Source: JBBTXG01 sp038062375
GTDB lineage: Bacteria > Patescibacteriota > Minisyncoccia > Minisyncoccales > UBA10102
Length of the DNA: 28,502 bases
Direction of reading: 5' to 3'
Assembly: GCA_038062375.1 (NCBI GenBank)
Contig: JBBTXG010000014.1
Span: 1 to 28,502 of the forward strand
Each line of letters opens with the position of its first letter. Within the stretch, counting starts at the first letter, position 1. Made by a program: the position numbers and the translations under genes. The notes under the pieces were generated by a model that searched no databases, was not told the DNA's origin, and saw only the letters and a list, made by a program, of their open reading frames with translations. Positions 22,835 through 28,502 of the stretch are shown here, piece by piece.

Positions 22835-25393
22835 TTATATTTTTCTCACTTCAAATGCACCGGCATCCACCGTAATTCGGTCTCCTCCCTTGATTGCGTT
22901 GGAAAGAAGCGCAAATGCGAGCGCGTTTTCTACTTTATCTTGGATCACTCTTCGCATATTCCGTGCTCCAAACGTAGGATCGTAGCCAAGTTCTACCATT
23001 TTTTCTTTCAAGGGTTCCGTGATAACAAATTCGATATTTTTTTCTTTGAGATTTTTCTGAATTTTTCTAAGCATGAGGTCTGCGATTAACAGAAGGTGTT
23101 CTTTGAAAAGAGGCTTGAAGAGCACCACTGCGTCGAATCGATTGAGAAATTCTGGCCGATAGACTCCTTCTCGAAAAAGATAATCGAGCATCTCTTGCTT
23201 GAGGGTTTCAAAGTCTCTCTGCTGTTTGATTGCCTCTAAGATCAACTGATATCCTGCGTTGCTTGTGGCAATGATAATGGTATGTCGAAAATCTATTTTC
23301 CTTCCCACTCCATCGGTGAGATGGCCCTCATCGAGCACTTGCAAAAAGAGATTCAAGATATTCGGATGCGCTTTCTCTAATTCGTCGAGCAATACCAAAG
23401 AAAAAGGATCCTCTCTAGCCGCAGTTGTCAAAAGTCCCTCTTGCGTGGGAGATCCCAAAAGTCGAGCAATATCCTGCACGCTTTGAAACTCCGACATATC
23501 CAATCTGATCATGCGCTCTTCTGATCCAAAGTAAATCGCGGCTAAGGCTTTCGCGGTTTCTGTCTTGCCGACCCCCGTAGGTCCCAAGAAAAGAAAACTT
23601 CCCATCGGACCCTTGCGGCTCGAAACCTCTGCTCTCGCTCTCCGAAGCGCAGAGGAAACCTCTTTCACTGCCTCTTCTTGATCAATAATTCTCTTGTGGA
23701 TGAGCTCCTCTAAATCCAAGAGAACTTCTTTTTCCTTCGCTTCGATATCCCCCACGGGAATCTGCGTGCGTTCAGAAACCACCGTTGCCACGTGCTGGGG
23801 AAGAAGAATCATTTCCTTGCTCCTCGCGACATACCCCATTGCAGCATCCAAGAGATCAATTGCCTTTTTGGGGAACGGCACTGCTTGGATGTATTTTTCA
23901 GAGAGGGTAATAGTGTTTTTGAGTGCAGGATACGAGACAAATCTTTTATATCGTTTTTCAAATGACGGCACCACTTCCTCGAGAACCGAAAGTGTTTCGT
24001 CTGCGTTAAGCTCAGAAACCTCTACTTTTTCAAAATAAGAAAGCAATGTGGGATTTGGTTCAATATAGCGATGGAGCCCTGCATACGTGGTGGCTGCGAT
24101 AAAGGGAAAAAAAGGTTCTCGCAAATAAGGAGCGAGAACGCCCACAATATCAACGCGTCCTGCAGCCCCTTTGGCTTCCTCTCCTACGAAATTATGGAAT
24201 TCATCAATGACGAGGATGATGTTCCCTGCCGTTGCGATTTCTTGAAAAATCTGATTGATCGTTGCCTCCACCTCCTCAAAGCTCTCAATCGTAGAAAGAA
24301 GAAAGGAAAGATCTAACTCCATCACTCTCTTATAATTCAAAAGTTCGCTCTGTGTTTCTCCCAGGGCGCTCTTGGACGCAAAATCTTCGATAAGCCTTCT
24401 CCTTCCTGATCCCGGATTTCCAATGAGCAGAACATTGTTGATTTGTTGATGTACCAAAATGCGCTCGATCGCATCCTTTTCTGCCTTGTGCCCAATTGCT
24501 CTTGGGTAACGCATGAGCATTGCCTCTTGGGTGAGATCGCGCGAAAACCGATCGAGCGTAATCGTGTATGCTGCGGCAAAATCTCTTCCCATTGTTCCAT
24601 ATCTCTGTAAATTTTTCTTTAACCAAAATTTTTTGCGTTCCGCCTCTGTGGAGCGAAGATTATAGTGCCACTCTGCAATTTCTGGAATATCCTGTTCGGG
24701 TATCAAATTGCTTGCAACCAAAAATTCCTTCAGCAAGGGATTTACCGCAGCCATGCTCGAAAGCACATCTTCCATCTCAATGATATTACGGCCCTTTTGC
24801 TTGGCGATGTGGAAAGCTTGCAAAATGGAGTCTTGAAAATCTTTCGCATACTCAATCGGTTTTCTCTCTTTGGCAATGGATTGGAAGGAAAAACTCTCTT
24901 GGATGCGCCCCAGCAAAGCTTCCAAATCCAAAAGCGCTCGCTGGAAAATGAACTGTAAGGGCGCGTTTTCTTTCAACAGGAAAAAGAGAAAAACGGTTGA
25001 ATTAAGCTCCACAAATCTCTTCTTTTGCGCATAGCGTAACGCATGAAATGCGGCCCTTCCAACCTCAAAAGATACCGCATCGTCAAGATTCAAAGAAGAA
25101 GAACGGATCGGGTGCTTGAGATATTCGTAAAAAAGTTCAAACAGAACAAGGGGGGCGCCGTACGAAAAAGAAAGAAACGATACTGCAAGCAATAGTTTAA
25201 GGATCGCTTCAGAAATAGAAGGAAGGGTTGGCTGAAGAAAAAAACCAATCAAAAAAAGCGCCAGAGCTCCGAGAAAGATCCATTGCGTGACCTTCCGGAT
25301 TTTGCGCAACGTATGCACGCGAAAATACTCTTCAAACCAGATGGTCTTGATAATCGGCGTTCGAGAAATATCAAATGAGAAATCCGATGCCAT
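22835..25393 (-). CDS. Membrane-anchored ClpC/ClpB-like double AAA+ ATPase
   Basis: An 852-residue protein. Two helices lie near the N-terminus (about residues 36-55 and 66-90), where ClpC would have its N domain. A helical region recalling a Clp N-domain follows, then AAA D1 at about 300-500, and D2 at about 570-850. D2 is intact: GPTGVGKTETAKALA, Walker B LVLLDELEKAHP, sensor IIIATSNAGY, and the C-terminal D2-small domain with GYDPTFGARNMRRVIQ. D1 has a degenerate Walker A, GNPGSGRRRLI, with Arg where Lys-Thr is required, but keeps Walker B (ILVIDEFHNF). It presumably unfolds membrane or envelope substrates. No ClpP-contact loop is certain. It overlaps the preceding membrane gene by 23 bases. 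Confidence 0.88.
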   Translation of the reverse strand: MASDFSFDISRTPIIKTIWFEEYFRVHTLRKIRKVTQWIFLGALALFLIGFFLQPTLPSISEAILKLLLAVSFLSFSYGAPLVLFELFYEYLKHPIRSSSLNLDDAVSFEVGRAAFHALRYAQKKRFVELNSTVFLFFLLKENAPLQFIFQRALLDLEALLGRIQESFSFQSIAKERKPIEYAKDFQDSILQAFHIAKQKGRNIIEMEDVLSSMAAVNPLLKEFLVASNLIPEQDIPEIAEWHYNLRSTEAERKKFWLKKNLQRYGTMGRDFAAAYTITLDRFSRDLTQEAMLMRYPRAIGHKAEKDAIERILVHQQINNVLLIGNPGSGRRRLIEDFASKSALGETQSELLNYKRVMELDLSFLLSTIESFEEVEATINQIFQEIATAGNIILVIDEFHNFVGEEAKGAAGRVDIVGVLAPYLREPFFPFIAATTYAGLHRYIEPNPTLLSYFEKVEVSELNADETLSVLEEVVPSFEKRYKRFVSYPALKNTITLSEKYIQAVPFPKKAIDLLDAAMGYVARSKEMILLPQHVATVVSERTQIPVGDIEAKEKEVLLDLEELIHKRIIDQEEAVKEVSSALRRARAEVSSRKGPMGSFLFLGPTGVGKTETAKALAAIYFGSEERMIRLDMSEFQSVQDIARLLGSPTQEGLLTTAAREDPFSLVLLDELEKAHPNILNLFLQVLDEGHLTDGVGRKIDFRHTIIIATSNAGYQLILEAIKQQRDFETLKQEMLDYLFREGVYRPEFLNRFDAVVLFKPLFKEHLLLIADLMLRKIQKNLKEKNIEFVITEPLKEKMVELGYDPTFGARNMRRVIQDKVENALAFALLSNAIKGGDRITVDAGAFEVRKI

Positions 25394-25754
25394 AGAGCAA
25401 CGTTAGAAGAATAATCCCTGGCAGAAAAATCCAAAAAAGAAGGGAGATTATCGCCGCTCCCGCCAAAAGAAGCTCCAATCCGAGTCCAACAATAATGAGA
25501 ATAGTTCGCACGATGCCTCCCAAGATTCTTGCGATTAAGTTTGAAACGATCGTTTCAAAAAAATTGCCGAATGTAAACGCCCGAGCACGTTGCCATTGGA
25601 TCCCCTTCCACGGAGAAAGGAGGGTGCGCAAAAGCACGAACACCGAAAAATAGTTGAAATTAAACCACAAGATATTTCCCCATGCTTTAATAAGAGCCCG
25701 TGGAGCGTTAAGATAATGCCATTTTATATATTCAAGGAGAAGCAAGGAATACAT
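25371..25754 (-). CDS. Small integral membrane protein, partner of the ClpC-like ATPase
   Basis: A 127-residue protein with a conserved-looking start (WHYLNAPRALIKAWGNILWF), a basic loop (LLSPWKGIQWQRARA) and two long C-terminal helices (about residues 82-125). Its 3' end overlaps the ClpC-like start by 23 bases, so the two are translationally coupled and probably work together at the membrane. Family unknown. Confidence 0.75.
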   Translation of the reverse strand: MYSLLLLEYIKWHYLNAPRALIKAWGNILWFNFNYFSVFVLLRTLLSPWKGIQWQRARAFTFGNFFETIVSNLIARILGGIVRTILIIVGLGLELLLAGAAIISLLFWIFLPGIILLTLLYGIGFLI

Positions 25755-25784
25755 ATAAAAACAACAGTCGATTTTATGTATCTA

Positions 25785-26159
25785 CTATATCACACCTTCT
25801 TTCATGGGTTCAATTCTACAAGCAACTTCCCACCAACCAGCTAAACCCTGCCAATCGACAACTCCGAGGACTCCAAGAACCATGTTGAAAAGACTCCATG
25901 TACTATAGAGGGTGAGGAACACGACAATCGTAATGAGTATAATGGTCTTTCCTTGTTTTCGATTCAAAGCATTTTTGCTTATCATTGCTGTGAAACCTCC
26001 CCAGAAAAGCAACGCTGCTCCCAAAATCGGAACTGGCGCAAATCCCCTGTTCCCCGGAGAAGGAAACAGAAGAAATGTAACCGTATGATGGGGATTTTGA
26101 AAATTCGGACAGAATCCGCACGAGCGAATCACTATTTCGTTAAGAAGTTCTTTCAGCAT
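25785..26159 (-). CDS. Hypothetical small membrane protein
   Basis: I start at ATG 26157-26159 (MLKELLNEIVIRS), with GGAAG just upstream, giving 124 residues. The same frame stays open to 26561, but the upstream part overlaps the divergent promoter and gene. The protein has a Cys-containing N-terminal part (SCGFCPN) and two to three hydrophobic segments (VPILGAALLFWGGF; IILITIVVFLTLYSTW; LFNMVLGVLGVV), ending near WWEVACRIEPMKEG. It is 30 bases upstream of the next membrane gene and may head that operon. Family not recognised; start uncertain. Confidence 0.55.
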   Translation of the reverse strand: MLKELLNEIVIRSCGFCPNFQNPHHTVTFLLFPSPGNRGFAPVPILGAALLFWGGFTAMISKNALNRKQGKTIILITIVVFLTLYSTWSLFNMVLGVLGVVDWQGLAGWWEVACRIEPMKEGVI

Positions 26160-26429
26160 TGCTTCCAAATCCGTCCCCGTAGGAGCTTGCTTGGTAAGTG
26201 AAGCAGAGCTTGTAAACGCCCGTACATTGGCAAAATCTGCTTCACTCCCAAACGCAACTCCTGCCCTTACAACTCCAAGTGTCCGGGAACTCAATGGAGG
26301 CGTGTCAAATTCTCCATCACTAAAATTGTCAATAAAGAAGACTTTGGAAACTTGAGGAGAATTTTGCCTTATGTTGCTTAGCCGGGCTAAGCAACCGCTG
26401 GGCGTAGAAGGTGAGGCCGTCAGCAATGG
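26160..26429. other. Intergenic or upstream coding stretch with a perfect 10-bp hairpin
   Basis: Between the divergent genes lies a 270-base stretch. GTTGCTTAGC (26373-26382) and GCTAAGCAAC (26386-26395) form a 10-bp stem with a three-base loop and no T tract on either side. On the minus strand one frame is open throughout (for example FFIDNFSDGEFDTPPL, ADFANVRAFTSSASL) but has no ATG before 26159. It could be a longer N-terminus of the downstream gene, a decayed gene, or a conserved non-coding element. Confidence 0.4.
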
Positions 26430-26458
26430 TTGACTATTTTTCGTTTGCCGCGTACTAT
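26430..26458 (+). promoter_or_regulatory. Sigma70 promoter giving a probable leaderless mRNA
   Basis: TTGACT (26430-26435), 17 bp, TACTAT (26453-26458). The predicted start lies about seven bases downstream, at or next to the ATG at 26466. No Shine-Dalgarno precedes that ATG. Confidence 0.65.
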
Positions 26459-26465
26459 GAGTACA

Positions 26466-27158
26466 ATGAATCAGGTATTCTCGAGCAAAGTCATACTTCC
26501 CATTTCTGTGGTCGCAATCGTGCTTGTAATCGGCGTTGCCGCGGTGTTTGTTTTGGATCAAGGCCCCGAGCCGCAGCCGACACCGACTCCAAGCCCGTCC
26601 CCTACTCCAACACCAACGCCCACACCAACCCCGCAGCCCATATCTGTACCCGAAATCCCCGAGGACTGGAAAACGTATCGCAACGCCGATTTCGGGTTTG
26701 AGCTGAAGTATCCTGCAGATTGGGAGTTTGAGGAAGAAGAGAAAGGAAACACTTTATACAGCTTTAGATTGTATGATGTTAAAGAAGAAGCTCGTCGAAA
26801 AGAGTCTTTGGAAAAATGCAGGGAAGATCTGCAATGGTATGAGTGTGCTGGATCTTCTTCGGTCTGGTGGCAGTCAGGAATCCATATTATTATTTTGAGG
26901 GGCAATCCACAAAAATCAAATCTTGAAGCCGTTGCAGTAGAATGGGAAGAAAAATCAGACTTGTATGCTTTTCAAGAGGAAGAGGGTAGTGTAAGGTTTG
27001 GATCTCTTGAAATTATAAAAGGTAATGCTATGACAAAACTTGGACAGGATGCATTTCTTTTCTTAAGCCCCTTTAGAGATATTGAATTCTTGGTAGAAGA
27101 TATTCCTTCCCATGGTAATCTTACTGAGCGAATCCTCTCCAGCTTTCGTTTCTACTAA
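26466..27158 (+). CDS. Membrane-anchored PsbP-like domain protein with Pro/Thr linker
   Basis: A 230-residue protein starting MNQVFSSKVILPIS. One helix (about residues 10-30) leads to a low-complexity linker of PT repeats (about residues 36-60) and then an outer domain. The domain opens WKTYRNADFGFELKYPADWEF, the usual beginning of PsbP-like domains in bacterial surface proteins, and ends LTERILSSFRFY. The upstream ATG at 26457 overlaps the -10 box, so I prefer 26466 on the promoter evidence. Transcribed alone, divergent from the membrane operon. Role unknown; outer face of the membrane is likely. Confidence 0.8.
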   Translation: MNQVFSSKVILPISVVAIVLVIGVAAVFVLDQGPEPQPTPTPSPSPTPTPTPTPTPQPISVPEIPEDWKTYRNADFGFELKYPADWEFEEEEKGNTLYSFRLYDVKEEARRKESLEKCREDLQWYECAGSSSVWWQSGIHIIILRGNPQKSNLEAVAVEWEEKSDLYAFQEEEGSVRFGSLEIIKGNAMTKLGQDAFLFLSPFRDIEFLVEDIPSHGNLTERILSSFRFY

Positions 27159-27185
27159 CCCTATCTTGCTTAGTTGAAAAATAGA

Positions 27186-27211
27186 AAGGAGCGACAAGTA
27201 TGTCGCTCCTT
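27186..27211 (-). terminator. Terminator between convergent genes
   Basis: AAGGAGCGACA pairs perfectly with TGTCGCTCCTT around a four-base loop. On the minus strand it is followed by TCTATTTTTC, so it ends the muramidase gene; on the plus strand it may also stop the PsbP-like gene. Confidence 0.8.
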
Positions 27212-27242
27212 CGCTTGCGTTAGCGTGTTAGGGAAGAACTAT

Positions 27243-28502
27243 TTAGTTTGTAATGTTCAATGCCTCCTTTGCGTAGTTATATCCTGATTGATAGTGAGGG
27301 CCTTTATCTGTACCCGCTCCATTATACGCACACGCGAGGCCATATATTTCTTGCGTTTGAGCGTATGAGATTGGGTGGGGGTAGTAAGGCGTACACTTGG
27401 GGTGCGTGGCGTGGTTCTTCATATAATCCACAAACCCCTTTACATGGGCGAACTCGAATTGCGAGAACGCGTTGAACATCGTACTGGCGGAGGCGTATCT
27501 CGCACCCGATGGATCCCTCGGGTCCACCAGCGCTCCATAGTTGAAACCCATGATCTGCGGGCCACCCATGGAAATGGAGCGATAGGCTGATTCCAGGTGG
27601 AAGGTCGTTGCGAGCTCGAGGGCCGCATAGCGTTGAGCCTGAGAACTCTGCACCGTTTCTCCTTGCCAGGTAGGTTCGGGATTCACGATTTCCCATCCCT
27701 TACTTTCCCATAGATTCACCCAGTCTCCTAATACACTGCCATCGTCGGCTGGTTGGTCGCACCCTCCTTGCCTACGACAGAACCACTGGTCAACCCTTTG
27801 GTTTCCACCTTTTTCCGAAGAATCGTTGAAGTGGCGACGGAGGATATTTGCCCTGCGGGTTTCTTCATCACCGGTTTGCGACCATACCCATTGGTTCCAG
27901 AATACGTGGTTTTCGAAACGGATTGTGGGTTGGCCGCTCGGTCCCCCGAATGGCCCTTCGCCTTTGGATTCCACCCACCAAACGCCGAGCGCCACGGCTA
28001 CGAGTTTGCGCAACTGATCGTTGTTGCTGGCAAATGGTTTCAGTTGGTTTTCCAACGCCCCCCCGATCCTGTTGTAGGTCTGGGCTATTGCAAGTTTGTC
28101 CCCATTGAGTCCAGTGGTGGAAAGGAGTTGTGCTGGAGCGAGCGATCTCACCTCCACAGACATCACATTGGAGATCTTCCAGATCCACTGGGTTCCGAGC
28201 CGGTAGAACACCTGAAAGTCGTAGGTGCCAGCAAGAGCAGGAACGAAGGTGCCTGTATATTCATAGCTATCGCCTGGAGATCCTTGAGGATTCAGGGTTA
28301 CCTTCTGCGGTTGGGAAGGGTTTGGGATCTTCGTGAAGTCAGGACATACTTTGTTGATGTAGTTGGAGCAGTCGTTGACTCCGTTGAGCCTTCCTCCAAG
28401 CACCAGTTCATCAAAGGTGATAGATGCCCCACCTTTGTTTGCAATGCTAAAGGTTCCTGTAAGGGTCTGTCCTACAAAGAGAGGAGCAGATTGGAGAATC
28501 GC
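27243..28502 (-). CDS. Secreted N-acetylmuramidase (DUF3380 family), 5' end outside window
   Basis: The frame is open to the right edge, so the GTG at 28403 is not a required start and the N-terminus is missing. The first visible part is a beta-sandwich-like region (FVGQTLTGTFSIANKGGASI, then TGTFVPALAGTYDFQVFYR), probably a bacterial Ig-like or CARDB-type domain. From about 27960 leftward lies an N-acetylmuramidase domain: VALGVWWVESKGEGPFG with the likely catalytic Glu, TIRFENHVFW, SAYRSISMGGPQIMGFNY, and a closing CAYNGAGTDKG. Such enzymes cut the glycan backbone of peptidoglycan. It may remodel the cell's own wall or attack a host or neighbour cell. A strong terminator follows. Confidence 0.85.
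   Translation of the reverse strand, partial: AILQSAPLFVGQTLTGTFSIANKGGASITFDELVLGGRLNGVNDCSNYINKVCPDFTKIPNPSQPQKVTLNPQGSPGDSYEYTGTFVPALAGTYDFQVFYRLGTQWIWKISNVMSVEVRSLAPAQLLSTTGLNGDKLAIAQTYNRIGGALENQLKPFASNNDQLRKLVAVALGVWWVESKGEGPFGGPSGQPTIRFENHVFWNQWVWSQTGDEETRRANILRRHFNDSSEKGGNQRVDQWFCRRQGGCDQPADDGSVLGDWVNLWESKGWEIVNPEPTWQGETVQSSQAQRYAALELATTFHLESAYRSISMGGPQIMGFNYGALVDPRDPSGARYASASTMFNAFSQFEFAHVKGFVDYMKNHATHPKCTPYYPHPISYAQTQEIYGLACAYNGAGTDKGPHYQSGYNYAKEALNITN

Noticed and set aside
1..28502. CRISPR array or rRNA genes
   Set aside because: No regularly spaced repeat-spacer units and no rRNA-like conserved stretches were seen on either strand.

Overview
The window looks like a chromosomal segment from a Patescibacteria/CPR bacterium, most likely Parcubacteria-like. 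The reasons are a compact dcw/translation cluster (mraZ, rsmH, ftsL, ftsI, frr, rseP, proS, mreB, prfB, ftsE, ftsX), a prolyl-tRNA synthetase too short for the usual editing insert, a membrane-anchored ClpC-like AAA+ protein, a DUF4015-type glycosidase-like protein beside mreB, and many 1-8 base gene overlaps. prfB (RF2) is present and TGA is used as a stop, so the code appears standard. The lineage is inferred from gene content only.

Region 1 (1-6923) is an accessory island. The 3' end of a large serine recombinase reads antisense through a tRNA-Gln(CTG). The tRNA with its leader is present twice as a 114-bp direct repeat with one mismatch (279-392 and 6810-6923). Between the copies lie a decayed second serine recombinase and a tightly overlapping minus-strand operon: ArsR-family repressor, mercuric reductase (MerA), Glu/Leu/Phe/Val-type dehydrogenase, membrane-anchored TlpA-like thioredoxin, two cysteine-rich membrane proteins, a frameshifted gene, an exported single-anchor protein and a four-helix membrane protein. 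I read it as a non-canonical mercury or thiol-metal detoxification system: ArsR senses, membrane proteins and thioredoxin handle the metal at the envelope, MerA reduces it, and the dehydrogenase may regenerate reduced nicotinamide cofactor. No MerR, MerP or recognisable MerB was seen. Small palindromic repeats have entered this operon, one inside merA in frame and one at the merA/dehydrogenase junction.

Region 2 (6924-8017) holds a lone plus-strand FabD-like acyltransferase with its own promoter, strong ribosome binding site and terminator.

Region 3 (8025-19815) is the minus-strand cell-wall, division and translation cluster, starting at a mraZ promoter with a -35/-10 pair spaced 17 bp. GTGG repeats spaced about 10 bp, which also form DnaA-box-like sequences, surround that promoter. 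A tRNA-Glu(CTC) sits between ftsI and frr. prfB carries a CTTTGAC programmed +1 frameshift site.

Region 4 (19816-28502) encodes envelope and secreted proteins: a 542-residue secreted protein with C-terminal repeats, a 350-residue anchored protein, the ClpC-like ATPase, two small membrane proteins, a plus-strand PsbP-like anchored protein whose promoter predicts a leaderless mRNA, and a minus-strand secreted N-acetylmuramidase cut by the window edge.
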